From Nocardia paucivorans NBRC 100373 (GTDB lineage: Bacteria > Actinomycetota > Actinomycetes > Mycobacteriales > Mycobacteriaceae), in the NCBI RefSeq assembly GCF_000308675.1, contig NZ_BAGE01000128.1:62001-126000 (forward strand): a DNA stretch of 64,000 nucleotides. Direction: 5' to 3'. A program made the position numbers and the translations under genes. The notes below the pieces were generated by a model that ran no database searches, was not told the DNA's origin, and was given only the letters and a program-made list of their open reading frames with translations. This document shows positions 46,916-55,891 of the stretch, one piece after another (the first letter of the stretch is position 1; each line of letters begins with the position of its first letter).

Positions 46916-47791
46916 TCACCGCGGTCGGGCGGCGAGCCGGTTGAGCAAGGCCGTGAACTCTTCGGTGGGCTGCAATACGAGCGAACCGTCGGTCGATTCG
47001 ACGTGGACGGCGAGCTCGATGTGGCCGTCGAACCATCGGTACAGATGCGGACTGATCGGTTGCGGCTCGTTCACGAAGTGGTGTGCTGCGAGGGTGGCCA
47101 GGATATTGCCGGCATGGAGCACTTCGATCCCATCGATGGGGGCGGCGCGAATGCCGAGTTCGGCGGGGACGGTGAACAACACTCCCTCCGGGCCGACGAC
47201 ATCGGGGTAGTCACCGAGCCACCGCGCATGGGCGCTGGTGTAGTCGTCACCGGCGAGCAGAAACCACGGTGGTGCGCCGTCGGGGAAATCGGCCTCCTCG
47301 ACGCTCAGCGGGCCGTCACCTCGGGTGTTGTGCTCACCGAGAGCGAACAGATCGTCCGCATCGACCTCCCATTTCCGCAACAGCGGGTAGGTCACCGGGG
47401 AGATCGTATGCACACCATCGAGGACCACGCGCTGCACCAGACCGGGAGCCAGCGGTCGGCACACACACTCCAGGTGGTCGGGGCCGGTATCCGGATACAG
47501 CCGGGTGCGCACCAATGCCTGCATCTCGGCGAAATCCTTGTCCTCGAGCCGGTCGGCGTCGTTGACCTCATAGTGGACCAGACCGGTGCCGACGTGGTCG
47601 GCGACCAATGCCGCCCAGTCCTGTTGGGGCGCGGCGGCGACCTTACGGGTCAGGTTTTCCAGATAGTGGACCGTGGTCCCGCCCGGACCGGTCACCGTCA
47701 CCTCCCCGAGACCGGTCACCCGGGCGATGAGCCCGTGTAACTCGACTGCAGTGCAGAACAACTGGGTGACCTGCTCGCGAACCGTGTCCAT
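46916..47791 (-). CDS. Hypothetical protein, DUF1444-like
   Basis: 291-residue soluble protein with alternating sheets and helices. Segments such as VTYPLLRKWEVDADDLFALGEHNTR and WFLLAGDDYTSAHARWL resemble DUF1444-type (YtpQ-like) proteins; this is a tentative resemblance. The start is the ATG at 47791. It is divergent from the P-loop kinase gene and converges on the coiled-coil gene. Function unknown. Confidence 0.7.
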   Translation of the reverse strand: MDTVREQVTQLFCTAVELHGLIARVTGLGEVTVTGPGGTTVHYLENLTRKVAAAPQQDWAALVADHVGTGLVHYEVNDADRLEDKDFAEMQALVRTRLYPDTGPDHLECVCRPLAPGLVQRVVLDGVHTISPVTYPLLRKWEVDADDLFALGEHNTRGDGPLSVEEADFPDGAPPWFLLAGDDYTSAHARWLGDYPDVVGPEGVLFTVPAELGIRAAPIDGIEVLHAGNILATLAAHHFVNEPQPISPHLYRWFDGHIELAVHVESTDGSLVLQPTEEFTALLNRLAARPR

Positions 47792-47940
47792 TGCCTGCCC
47801 TTCCGAGGTCGGTACAGGCCGGAGTGTGCGAAATGGCCTGTCGACCGAACATATCCGTGCGCACCGACAGATACGCGATTTCGACTTTTTCGTTCCGTCT
47901 GCGTTCCTTGCGCCCGCGGGTGGTGGCAGGCTCTGCGCTC

Positions 47941-48444
47941 ATGAGCGCTCACGTAGTAGTGCTGAACGGCCCGGCAGGGGTGGGCAAGACCACGGTGGGG
48001 CGGCAGTTGGCGGCCCACACGGCCAACGGTGTCTGCCTTGTCGGCGACTCGATACGCGAATTCGTCATCACCCGGGATCGACACCGTCCTACCGGTTTGG
48101 CGTTCCGGGCCACTGCCGCGTTGATCGAGGTGTATGCGGAAGCAGGGTTCGAGCGGATCGTCTTCGATTACGTCTTCGAGGGTCCCGAGCACCTGCGACC
48201 GTTTCGGGTCGCCTTGTCCCCGGCACTGGATTTCACCTTGATCACGCTCTGGACCGAGCCCGAGGTGCTTCGCGCCCGCAAGGTGGCCCGTGGTCGTGGG
48301 GACGAGGACGTCACCGATCGGGTCGGGCACCGTCTCGATCTCACGCGCGCCAATCTCGCCGAGCTGGGTATCGTCGTGCCGACGGACAACGGCGTGGCCG
48401 ATATCGTGACAACAATAGAGCGTCTTCTCGCATCGCCTTCCTGA
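47941..48444 (+). CDS. P-loop kinase-like protein
   Basis: 167-residue NTPase with Walker A LNGPAGVGKTTVGRQLA at the N-terminus, VFDYVFEGPEHLRPF as a Walker B-like region, and an Arg-rich lid (RARKVARGRGDED). Size and layout resemble small-molecule kinases (gluconate/shikimate kinase or chloramphenicol phosphotransferase-like). The substrate is unknown. The start is the ATG at 47941. Confidence 0.78.
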   Translation: MSAHVVVLNGPAGVGKTTVGRQLAAHTANGVCLVGDSIREFVITRDRHRPTGLAFRATAALIEVYAEAGFERIVFDYVFEGPEHLRPFRVALSPALDFTLITLWTEPEVLRARKVARGRGDEDVTDRVGHRLDLTRANLAELGIVVPTDNGVADIVTTIERLLASPS

Positions 48445-48529
48445 TCGGCGCGCTCGCCTGTTCGCCGGCTGTTGCTCGGCCTCGGCGGAGATGTCCTCGA
48501 TCCGATCATCGAAGCGGTGCTCCCCTGGG

Positions 48530-48650
48530 TCCCATGGTTTTCGGCGGTTCCCTCATACTCACCGCGCCCCTGACCGGCCCTGCTCATGCTGCGTGAACTC
48601 GGCTTCTCACCATGGCAGTACGGGCTCGTCCGCGGAAATCCTGCGGGCCT
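48530..48650 (+). pseudogene. MFS transporter fragment
   Basis: MVFGGSLILTAPL in one frame and MLRELGFSPWQYGL in the next match a conserved internal stretch of actinobacterial MFS transporters (LRxLGFSPWQYGL). The two frames abut at about 48583, and nothing recognisable continues after VRGNPAGLL. It is a small frameshifted relic. Confidence 0.35.
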
Positions 48651-48914
48651 GTTGGTTCGGCCTGCTGCGGGCCGGCACCCGGGTCTCGATCGACTTCGCC
48701 GCCGTAGGACCTGCGGGATAGTAGAGATCGTCGTGGTCGGTACCACGGTCATCGGAGCGTTTCGCGTCTGTGGGCAGGTGCGGCATGGTGGCTCGAGCGC
48801 GAACAGCGGAGCATCTGCGGGCGAGGCGCATCGGATCGGCGGCGCAGGAGAACTTGTGACCCGACGGTGTTTCTGTTCATGCCCTATCGCGCGGAAGTGG
48901 TATGAGATATGATC

Positions 48915-48939
48915 AAAGTTATTGTGCAACAATAACTTT
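48915..48939. promoter_or_regulatory. Strong 10-bp inverted repeat
   Basis: AAAGTTATTG, loop TGCAA, CAATAACTTT: a perfect AT-rich dyad in a GC-rich genome. It is not followed by a T-run, so an operator is likelier than a terminator. It lies about 300 bases upstream of the paralogous pair. Confidence 0.5.
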
Positions 48940-49244
48940 CGGGGGTTTCTTGTAGTTGTCTCATCAGCGCATGGATGTGGTAGCGGTCTGGTAGACCGTA
49001 TGTGTGCCGACCGTTCGGTGGCGCGATAGAGCGCTGTGGATGGTTCTACTCGGCATTTTGCCGATCGTTTTCGGTTGTCCGGGAGTCGTGTCGGTCTTCG
49101 CTTGATCGTGCGCGGACCCGTAGGAGTGGTCGGCCATTCTGATGTCACGAATTCGGCAGATGTTCGGTGCGACCGGGTCGGTGTTGTCGCAATGGCCGAT
49201 TCCTCGAATTCATGGAAAAACATTGCCGCAGAAAGGAAAAGACA

Positions 49245-49805
49245 GTGGAGATAGCCGAAGAACTGGTACAGACCAAGGTGGCGCAATTCGGCGCCGTATT
49301 GCAGAACAGGAAAACAAAGGGATTCGACATGGCGGCGGGTTTGGATCTCGATGCGACGGCCCGCCGAGTGTTGCAGGCGGTGCAGGACTTCGACAGAAGG
49401 CGGCCGATCGAGATCGAAACGGACGGCTGGTCATACACGATTCACCTCGATTCGGAGGATGTATCCAGAATTACCTCGGATCCCGGTTATTTCGCCGGCG
49501 CCCTCGCTGCCGGCGCGGCGGACATACCTCAGGTCGCGGCTCTGTTGTTGCCGCTGCTGTCCTTCATAAACATCGCATCGGATGGGATAGAGAACGTCTT
49601 GAAGTACGCCAGGCACGGGACGGTCAAATTGGTCGGAGTGTTCCCGTCGCCGGTCGCTCTTCCGTATCCCGGAGACCCCTCCCGCGGAGGGTCGCTTTGC
49701 GATCCGAACGATCCGAACGATCCGTGCAACACGCCCATCGAGTGGAATGAAGACGACGGACGCGATTTGCCGTGGAAAAGAAAGAAAGAGGGGTGGCAAT
49801 TGTGA
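49245..49805 (+). CDS. Unknown-family protein A of a tandem pair
   Basis: 186 residues from GTG 49245 (GAAAGGA 7 bases upstream; ATG 49212 is an alternative). Layout: helical N-terminus (EELVQTKVAQFGAVL), conserved LDLDATARRVLQ, a strand YTIHLDSED, a hydrophobic middle (GALAAGAADIPQVAALLLPL), then VKLVGVFPSPVALPYPGDP and an Asn/Asp/Pro-rich tail. The next gene has the same layout and clear similarity. Base composition is less GC-rich than average, suggesting acquisition. No known family recognised. Confidence 0.65.
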   Translation: MEIAEELVQTKVAQFGAVLQNRKTKGFDMAAGLDLDATARRVLQAVQDFDRRRPIEIETDGWSYTIHLDSEDVSRITSDPGYFAGALAAGAADIPQVAALLLPLLSFINIASDGIENVLKYARHGTVKLVGVFPSPVALPYPGDPSRGGSLCDPNDPNDPCNTPIEWNEDDGRDLPWKRKKEGWQL

Positions 49806-49875
49806 GGGGAATTATCTCCCGGATGAGGATCACCGGGATCGTACGGGAAAGCGGTGCGCGCTCCGGAAGGGAGAA

Positions 49876-50499
49876 ATGAACATGGCGTATATCACCGAAC
49901 AGCAGGTCCAGGCCAAGGCTGCGCAACTCAGGGATGTCCTGTATAGGAAGAGGTTGGAAGGATTGAACATGGAAGCGGTCCTGGACCTCGACGCAACCGC
50001 ACGCCAACTTCTACAACTGGAGCAAGAATGGCGATCCGATGATACTCCTGCGATCAAGGCCGAACTCCACGGTTTCTGCAACCTGTGCTACACGATCCAC
50101 CTCAGCCCGATGGCCGTATCGATGCTCATCAAGGGCGGTAGCGTAATCGGCAAACACCTTCGCAAGGCCATAAGCAAATTCGCGGAACTCGAAGAGATTT
50201 TCATTCCGCTGTTCATCCTTATCGAGGCCGAAACGGATTCGATCGCAGCCGTCTCGAAGTCCACCGGGGGCGGACCGGTCAGGCTGGAAGGGGTCCTCCC
50301 GGTGCCCTATGCCGTGCCGTTTCCCGATGATCCCGATTTCTGGCCCGACGAACACCCTCGGTCCGGCACCGGCAACGGTGGCGATTCGGGTGGTGGAAGT
50401 TCGGGTGGTGGCGACAGTGGATGGAGCGGCGACGGGGATGGCTGGCCCGGCGGAACGCGCGGCGGGCCCGGGGATATCTGGGATCCCGGTGACGTCTGA
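49876..50499 (+). CDS. Unknown-family protein B of a tandem pair, Gly-rich tail
   Basis: 207 residues, ATG 49876 after GGAAGGGA. Paralogue of the preceding protein: EQQVQAKAAQLRDVL, LDLDATARQLLQ, YTIHLSPM, hydrophobic middle (FIPLFILIEAETDSIAAV) and VRLEGVLPVPYAVPFPDDP align one for one. Its unique C-terminus (about residues 165-207) is Gly/Ser/Asp/Trp-rich and probably disordered. The 70-base gap suggests one operon. No signal peptide; function unknown. A membrane-active or partner-binding pair are possibilities. Confidence 0.65.
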   Translation: MNMAYITEQQVQAKAAQLRDVLYRKRLEGLNMEAVLDLDATARQLLQLEQEWRSDDTPAIKAELHGFCNLCYTIHLSPMAVSMLIKGGSVIGKHLRKAISKFAELEEIFIPLFILIEAETDSIAAVSKSTGGGPVRLEGVLPVPYAVPFPDDPDFWPDEHPRSGTGNGGDSGGGSSGGGDSGWSGDGDGWPGGTRGGPGDIWDPGDV

Positions 50500-50502
50500 T
50501 TC

Positions 50503-50552
50503 GAAGGTCGTGCATCACCGTTTCGCGTCACGAATCCGGTAGTACGACCTTC
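50503..50552. terminator. Possible long-loop hairpin after the pair
   Basis: GAAGGTCGT (50503-50511) pairs with ACGACCTTC (50544-50552) across 32 bases. It starts 4 bases after the stop of the second paralogue. No T-run follows, so its terminator role is uncertain. Confidence 0.3.
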
Positions 50553-50711
50553 CGAGTGCGTATCCGACACCGCACCCGCGTCACACGCCCGGGTGCGGTG
50601 GCAGACCGCCCGCAACCGTTTCGGTCGTTCCGGTGCGCCCACCCCGAATCGGGCCGCACGATGGTTGCGGATCCGACGACCCGAACTTCGAAACGGCGTT
50701 TCGGGGATGCG

Positions 50712-51347
50712 CTATGCGTCGTCCGGGTCGAGTCCGAGCGCAGCGACGGACATACGGTCGAGGGTGTCCAGTAGTGCTTCCTCGTCGGCGTCCTCGCCTT
50801 GGATCAGCCACAGATACAGTGTGTGTTCGACCATTGCGAACATGGCGCGGGCCGCGAGTCGCGGATCGAGTCCCGGCCGAACCAGACCCTCGTCCTGCCA
50901 GCGGGTGATCGCCCGGGCGGTGCGATCGACGAGTTGGCGTCGATGTTCGTGCCGCAGCCGCTGGAACTCCACGTTGAAGGTCGCGACCTGTTCGACGATC
51001 GCCATCATTCGGGCGTTGCGCCGATAGGCCCGATAGTAGGCCCGATTGGCCGCGATCAGTTTGGCGGCGGGGGACAGGCCCGTGGTCTTCTGCTCCCACC
51101 GGTGCATGTCCTCGAACAGTCGCGTGCTCAGCTCGCCGAAGATGTCTTCCTTCGACTGGAAATACCGGTAGAAGGTGCCGTAGGAAACACCGGCCTCCCG
51201 GGTGATCTGCTCCACGCGGGCATCGAGGAAACCGACGGTTTCGAATACGGTTCGGGCGGCGTCCAACAGCGCGTCGCGCGTTCTACGGCCCCGCGGCGTC
51301 AATGTCTCGACTGCCGTGGGCGGGCCATTGACAGACGACTTCGCCAC
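50712..51347 (-). CDS. TetR family transcriptional regulator
   Basis: About 211 residues from GTG 51347 (longer frames reach 51374 and 51410 but would run into the operator). DNA-binding part: RTRDALLDAARTVFETVGFLDARVEQITREAGVSYGTFYRYFQSKEDIF. A long helical ligand-binding domain follows. It is divergent from a VOC dioxygenase-like gene and a CMD gene, with a dyad in the gap, so it likely represses them and itself. Aromatic or polyketide-like ligands are plausible from the neighbours. Confidence 0.9.
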   Translation of the reverse strand: MAKSSVNGPPTAVETLTPRGRRTRDALLDAARTVFETVGFLDARVEQITREAGVSYGTFYRYFQSKEDIFGELSTRLFEDMHRWEQKTTGLSPAAKLIAANRAYYRAYRRNARMMAIVEQVATFNVEFQRLRHEHRRQLVDRTARAITRWQDEGLVRPGLDPRLAARAMFAMVEHTLYLWLIQGEDADEEALLDTLDRMSVAALGLDPDDA

Positions 51348-51364
51348 GGCCCACACTTTCCAAC

Positions 51365-51391
51365 AACATGACATGACTGTCAAGTCATGTT
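51365..51391. promoter_or_regulatory. Dyad operator between TetR and VOC genes
   Basis: AACATGAC (51365-51372) and GTCATGTT (51384-51391) form a perfect 8-base dyad with an 11-base spacer. The inner copies ATGAC and GTCAT form a second dyad inside it. The position is right for control of both divergent genes. Confidence 0.6.
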
Positions 51392-51428
51392 TCTGCCGTC
51401 GAATCGGCACCGCAGTGGAAGGAGCGCC

Positions 51429-51995
51429 ATGTCCGCCGCCAATCCGAAATACGACCTACGCGGAATCAACCACCTCGCTCTGGTGTGCTCCGATATGCGA
51501 CGAACGATCGACTTCTATTCGGGCGTCCTCGGCATGCCGCTGGTCAAGACCGTCGAACTGCCCGGCGATATGGGACAACACTTCTTCTTCGACTGCGGTG
51601 GCGGAAACACCCTGGCCTTCTTCTGGTTCGCGGATGCGCCCGATGCCGCGCCCGGACTCGCGGCGCCGAAGGGGCTACCCGATGAGGGAGAGCTGCTCAG
51701 CGCGGTGGGGTCGATGAACCATGTGGCGTTCACGGTTCCGGCGGAACTGTTCGACGAGTACTACGAACGGGTTCGGGCCGAGGGCATCCGGGTCAGCCGG
51801 ATACTCAACCACGACGATAGTGCGGCGGGGGTCTCACCAGAGGTGCATCCGGGTACTTTCGTGCGTTCGTTCTATTTCCGGGACCCGGACGGTGTGCTGC
51901 TCGAATTCGCTTGTTGGACCAGGAAGTTCACCGAAGCCGATGTATCCCATGAACCGAAGACCGCCACCGATCGCCGCGTCCCGACCGGTCACTGA
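51429..51995 (+). CDS. VOC family dioxygenase-like protein
   Basis: 188 residues: metal-binding modules GINHLALVCSDMRRTIDFYSGVLGM and MNHVAFTVPAELFDEYYERV, with the ligand Glu in DPDGVLLEFACW. His, His and Glu fit an extradiol-dioxygenase or glyoxalase-like metal site. The start ATG at 51429 follows AAGGAG. A CMD-family gene follows 75 bases later and both are probably controlled by the divergent TetR, suggesting catabolism of an aromatic or related compound. Confidence 0.88.
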   Translation: MSAANPKYDLRGINHLALVCSDMRRTIDFYSGVLGMPLVKTVELPGDMGQHFFFDCGGGNTLAFFWFADAPDAAPGLAAPKGLPDEGELLSAVGSMNHVAFTVPAELFDEYYERVRAEGIRVSRILNHDDSAAGVSPEVHPGTFVRSFYFRDPDGVLLEFACWTRKFTEADVSHEPKTATDRRVPTGH

Positions 51996-52070
51996 CAACA
52001 CTCGCGCACCGACGTTCGCAAACCCCGACCATTCCCGTGCCCTTCACACCACCCGAGAGGAACACCCCCG

Positions 52071-52709
52071 ATGCCGCGTCTGCGTGAAGTGCCCCGTGCC
52101 GAAGTCACCGACGAGAAGATCCTGTTCTTCTACGATCGCCTGTTCGGCCCCGACAAGGACCCCGCCGTCGACCACGGCACCGTCCACGGCACCCCCGGTG
52201 ACTGGTGGACCGTCTTCGCGCAATCGCCGGATGTCTTCCGTCACGCCGTCCAGGGTTTCGCCCTCTACCGCAAGGCCACGCTGGATCCGACACTGCGGGA
52301 ACTGGGGCAGTGTCGGGCCGGGTACGCCCGCGGTAGCCAGTTCGTGTTCTCCCAACACTGCAAACAGATGCGTTCGCTGGGGGCGCCCGAGGAGAAGATC
52401 GCCGCCATCCCGCACTGGCAGATCAGCACGTGTTTCTCCGAACTCGAGCGAGCGGTCCTGGCCTATACCGACGGTCTCGTCCTCGACGGTGGGCGGGTTC
52501 CGGATGAGGTCTTCGCGGTGTTGCGGGCAAATCTGAGCGACCCGGAGATCCTGCAGCTGACCTATATCACCGCCCTGTACGACATGCACGCCACCATGTG
52601 TCGGGCGCTGCGCCTGGAATTCGACGACCGCCCCGAAGCGGTCGCCGAGGTTCGGGTTCCCGACGGGGCCCGGGCGCGGGATCTGTCCGCCGACCTGTCG
52701 GGAGAATGA
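52071..52709 (+). CDS. Carboxymuconolactone decarboxylase family protein
   Basis: 212 residues, all helical. It resembles the larger AhpD/CMD-like proteins of actinobacteria: FVFSQHCKQMRSLGAPEEKI corresponds to the active-site helix but keeps only one Cys and a His, so thiol peroxidase chemistry is doubtful. The start ATG at 52071 follows GAGAGGAAC. It sits with the VOC gene in a probable TetR-controlled operon. Confidence 0.85.
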   Translation: MPRLREVPRAEVTDEKILFFYDRLFGPDKDPAVDHGTVHGTPGDWWTVFAQSPDVFRHAVQGFALYRKATLDPTLRELGQCRAGYARGSQFVFSQHCKQMRSLGAPEEKIAAIPHWQISTCFSELERAVLAYTDGLVLDGGRVPDEVFAVLRANLSDPEILQLTYITALYDMHATMCRALRLEFDDRPEAVAEVRVPDGARARDLSADLSGE

Positions 52710-52740
52710 GCCGAGCCGCCTTCCCGACGCGGAACGGTCG

Positions 52741-54327
52741 TCACGAACGGGTGAACGTCCCCATCCCCGCGGTGTCGTAGTACTCCAGGGTCAGGGTCCC
52801 GTCCTCGAAACGGGCCTCGGAGACCGTACCGGAACTCGCGTCCTCACCCGAGGGGGTGAACACGAATGTGTCACCATCCCAGTGTCGTAGCGGTACCGTC
52901 GTATTCTGCGGACCCAAGGTCAGTGTCAGCTCGTCGTCGGAGACCGCCACGGTCGCGGGCCCGTAGTAGGCATTGCCGTAGGTGCCCGCATACGACGCCA
53001 ACGGGCGTGCCGGGGCCGGATCCGCCGGTGGAGTCGCACCCGCCAACTTTCCGGTCGGGGCGTTCATCCGGTCGAACACCGAGCGATACAGCGACCACCA
53101 ATCCTGCCGGATCTCCCCGAACTGCACCAGATCCGCGAATTCGGCGTTCAGTGTCTCCGGCACCCCGATCGGAGCCGCATTGGTCAAGGTCACGATTCCC
53201 ACCCCCGCCGAGGGGATCAGGGTGAACGCCGTCGATGCGCCGAGGGTGAACGCACCGGAATGACTCAACACCACCCGCCCGGCCGCCGACGTGTTCACAT
53301 TGAAGCCGAATCCGTAGGTCCCGGTCCGTGCGGTCGGCGTAGCAGGTGGTGTCGACACCGCCTGCGGGGATATCGCGGGCAACAGCGCCTCCGGCGCCAC
53401 GAGCTGCTGCTGTCGATGTGATCCGTTCGCCGACACCATCAGCATCCAGCGCGCCATATCGGCCACCGACGAACTCACTCCACCGGCCGGCGACTGTGCG
53501 TCGGGTTGTCTGCCCGGGTTGGGTCGACGGTATTCACCATCGACCCGCACATGTCCGTCGGCGCGATCGGGGGCCGCCATATAGTCCGCGTATCGCGAGC
53601 TCGTAGAGTTCATGCCGAGCGGACCGTAGAGCGCCTGTTCCGATAGTTTCGCCCAATCCGTTCCCGCCGCCTCGGCCACCGCCGTCGCCGCCGCGGTCAC
53701 CCCGAAGTTCGTGTAGGCGTAGGAATCGCGGAAGGGACCCAACGGCAGCAGCCGCAACCGTTGGAGCACCTGCGTCCGGTCGTATCCCAGATCCTCCAGC
53801 AGATCTCCGGCATGGTCGGGCAGCCCCGAGCGGTGCGCGTAGAGATCACCGATCGTCACATGGTCGCTCACATACGGATCCGACAACGCGAACGTCGGCG
53901 CCAACTGCCGCACCGGGGTGTCCCAGGTGACCTTCCCCGCGGTGATCTGCCGCGCCACCACCGTCGCCCCGATCGGTTTCGACAGCGATGCCAGTTGGAA
54001 CACCGTATCCGGGCCGACGGGCTGTCCCGTCTCGACGTCCCGTACCCCGAAACCGCGCTGGAATGCGACGGTCCCGTTGCGCACCACCGCGACGGCCATC
54101 CCCGGGATACCTGACGATTCCAGCAATTCCTCGGCGAGTCGTTCCACCTCTTCGACCGCGCGATCGATCTGCTGCTCGGTGATCGCGATACCGGCCACCT
54201 GATCCGGCGGCAGCGTGGTCGCGCCGACCCGGGTCGCCACCGGTTCCGAGTCTTTGTTCTCGCAACCGGCGAGTCCCGCGATCAGCATTGTCGTGAGACC
54301 GAGCACCGCAAGTCGACGTCCACGCAT
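52741..54327 (-). CDS. Serine hydrolase lipoprotein (class C beta-lactamase family)
   Basis: 528 residues. Lipobox signal peptide MRGRRLAVLGLTTMLIAGLAGC places it as a lipoprotein on the outer face of the membrane. The penicillin-binding fold shows the SxxK motif SLSKPIG, Tyr-x-Asn in AYTNFG, and HSG as the third motif. A C-terminal beta-barrel of about 100 residues follows (TYGNAYYGPATVAVSDDELTL), as in D-aminopeptidase/esterase-type members. It could be a peptidase or esterase acting on envelope substrates; beta-lactam hydrolysis is unproven. The start ATG at 54327 follows GGAGGCG. Confidence 0.9.
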   Translation of the reverse strand: MRGRRLAVLGLTTMLIAGLAGCENKDSEPVATRVGATTLPPDQVAGIAITEQQIDRAVEEVERLAEELLESSGIPGMAVAVVRNGTVAFQRGFGVRDVETGQPVGPDTVFQLASLSKPIGATVVARQITAGKVTWDTPVRQLAPTFALSDPYVSDHVTIGDLYAHRSGLPDHAGDLLEDLGYDRTQVLQRLRLLPLGPFRDSYAYTNFGVTAAATAVAEAAGTDWAKLSEQALYGPLGMNSTSSRYADYMAAPDRADGHVRVDGEYRRPNPGRQPDAQSPAGGVSSSVADMARWMLMVSANGSHRQQQLVAPEALLPAISPQAVSTPPATPTARTGTYGFGFNVNTSAAGRVVLSHSGAFTLGASTAFTLIPSAGVGIVTLTNAAPIGVPETLNAEFADLVQFGEIRQDWWSLYRSVFDRMNAPTGKLAGATPPADPAPARPLASYAGTYGNAYYGPATVAVSDDELTLTLGPQNTTVPLRHWDGDTFVFTPSGEDASSGTVSEARFEDGTLTLEYYDTAGMGTFTRS

Positions 54328-54478
54328 GATCGCCTCCGGGCTGTCATCCCCCCGGGTTGTCATCGATGACGAACACGCAGTTCGAGGGTAGTCCCGCGAT
54401 ATCGTTCGCGAAATATCGGCGGAACTCCCGTGACCGGTCCGTGGCGACATGGGTGGGCCCGCGTGTTAATTTGCTCCG

Positions 54479-55222
54479 GTGGCCGCTTCCCTCGATGCCG
54501 TCGACCAGGCCACCCGTTACCTGGATCTCGCCGGGGTGCTCGCCTGCGCCATGCTCGGTGGTGCCATATCCCGCACCGAAGGCCTGGACCTGTTCGGTTT
54601 CCTCGTGGTCGGCATCGTGTCCGGGCTCGGCGGCGGAATAATCCGCGATACCCTGCTCCAGCAGAGTCCGCCGGTGGCGCTCACCGATTACGCCTACCTA
54701 CCCACCGCCGTGCTCGGCACCCTGATCTCGTTCGTCATCTCGCTCAGCGAACATGCCTGGGACCGCCTGTTCACCGTGCTCGACGCCGCAGTCATCGGTT
54801 TCTGGGCGGTCACCGGCGCCCAGAAAACGCTCGCCGCGGGATTGGGTTGGTTACCGGCCGTGCTGTTGGGCATCACCACCGCGGTCGGTGGCGGCGCAAC
54901 CCGTGACGTGCTGTTACGTCGGGTTCCGGCCGTATTCGGCGGCAACGGCCTGTACGCGACGGTGGCCGCCGTGGTGGCGGGCATCATGGTGATCTGCACC
55001 TATCTCGGTGTTCCGGTGGTCGGCATCGTCGGGGGCGTGTTCTTCTCGCTGGTGCTGCGTCTGGCCGCGGTCCGCTTCGGATGGGGGTTGCCCAACGGGC
55101 TCGAATGGCAACCGCATACCCGCCTCGCCGCCGTCCTCGGGCGGGGCGCCCGTCGCGCCCGCCGCCGACGCACCCGCATTCGTCACGACCGGCCGCCGGA
55201 GGAGAAGAACGAAAGCCCCTGA
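54479..55222 (+). CDS. TRIC/UPF0126-type membrane channel protein
   Basis: 247 residues with about seven membrane helices in two repeated halves, each with the glycine-rich motif of the family: GLGGGIIRDTLL and AVGGGATRDVLL. Bacterial TRIC proteins are trimeric cation channels. The Arg-rich cytoplasmic tail (RGARRARRRRTRIR) is a common extension. GTG start at 54479. Confidence 0.92.
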   Translation: MAASLDAVDQATRYLDLAGVLACAMLGGAISRTEGLDLFGFLVVGIVSGLGGGIIRDTLLQQSPPVALTDYAYLPTAVLGTLISFVISLSEHAWDRLFTVLDAAVIGFWAVTGAQKTLAAGLGWLPAVLLGITTAVGGGATRDVLLRRVPAVFGGNGLYATVAAVVAGIMVICTYLGVPVVGIVGGVFFSLVLRLAAVRFGWGLPNGLEWQPHTRLAAVLGRGARRARRRRTRIRHDRPPEEKNESP

Positions 55223-55253
55223 TCCGTTCGCGCGGGGTCGGTGGGCGTCGGCG

Positions 55254-55757
55254 TCATCCGCCCGAGACGAAACGTTCCGCCTCGGCGGCATGGGACTCGC
55301 TGACGTAGATGTCGTAACGCTTCGCCTCGAGGCTCTGCACACTGGAGAAGTCGCGGCGACCGCCCGTCGACCAGTGCGCGACGAACCCGAAGACCGCGCC
55401 CCACAGGGCACCGATGAGCACGGTGGTCACCAATACCCAGATCCAGGCGACGGGACCACTGGTGAACAGTCCGAACAGCAGGCCGATCAACAGGCCGAAC
55501 CACGCGCCGCCGGCGGCGCCTGCCAGCGCGGATCGCGCGTTCGTCATCCGCCCGGTGATCTGCTCCACCGTCCGCACCTCGTCACCGACGATCCGTAGGT
55601 GCTCCACCGGGAACCCGGCATCGGACATCCGGTCGACGAGGTGTTGCGCGGCCGGATAGTTGTCGAACGAAGCGATCCGCCGAGTGCCGGACGAGCCGAC
55701 CGGCCGGGTCTCGGGTGCGTGGGGCTGCGATGGAGCCGCAGGCTCGAAATTCGTCAT
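55254..55757 (-). CDS. General stress protein (GSP17M-like domain)
   Basis: 167 residues. After a Pro-rich N-terminus comes the stress-protein motif RIASFDNYPAAQHLVDRMSDAGFPVEHLRIVG (general stress protein 17M/YflT type). A central hydrophobic hairpin (AGAAGGAWFGLLIGLLFG and VAWIWVLVTTVLIGALWGA) follows, then a C-terminal YDIYVSE strand. It is probably membrane-associated and stress-induced. The start ATG at 55757 follows GGAGGA. Confidence 0.88.
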   Translation of the reverse strand: MTNFEPAAPSQPHAPETRPVGSSGTRRIASFDNYPAAQHLVDRMSDAGFPVEHLRIVGDEVRTVEQITGRMTNARSALAGAAGGAWFGLLIGLLFGLFTSGPVAWIWVLVTTVLIGALWGAVFGFVAHWSTGGRRDFSSVQSLEAKRYDIYVSESHAAEAERFVSGG

Positions 55758-55891
55758 CGATCCTCCACGGTTCGTGGGTTGTCGGAAGATACATCGCCGT
55801 GGTACCCCGTCCCCTCGCCGGTATTCACCGCCCGCTGCCGGAGCCGGACGAGCCCGCGGAAGACAATCGACATGCGTGATGTTTCACCGAC

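Larger units (their letters stand above)
48445..49244. other. Accessory noncoding region with MFS debris
   Basis: 800 bases without an intact gene. Its left part holds a decayed MFS fragment, the middle is featureless, and base composition becomes AT-richer around 48900-48960, where a strong inverted repeat lies. The right part should hold the promoter of the paralogous pair. Confidence 0.5.
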
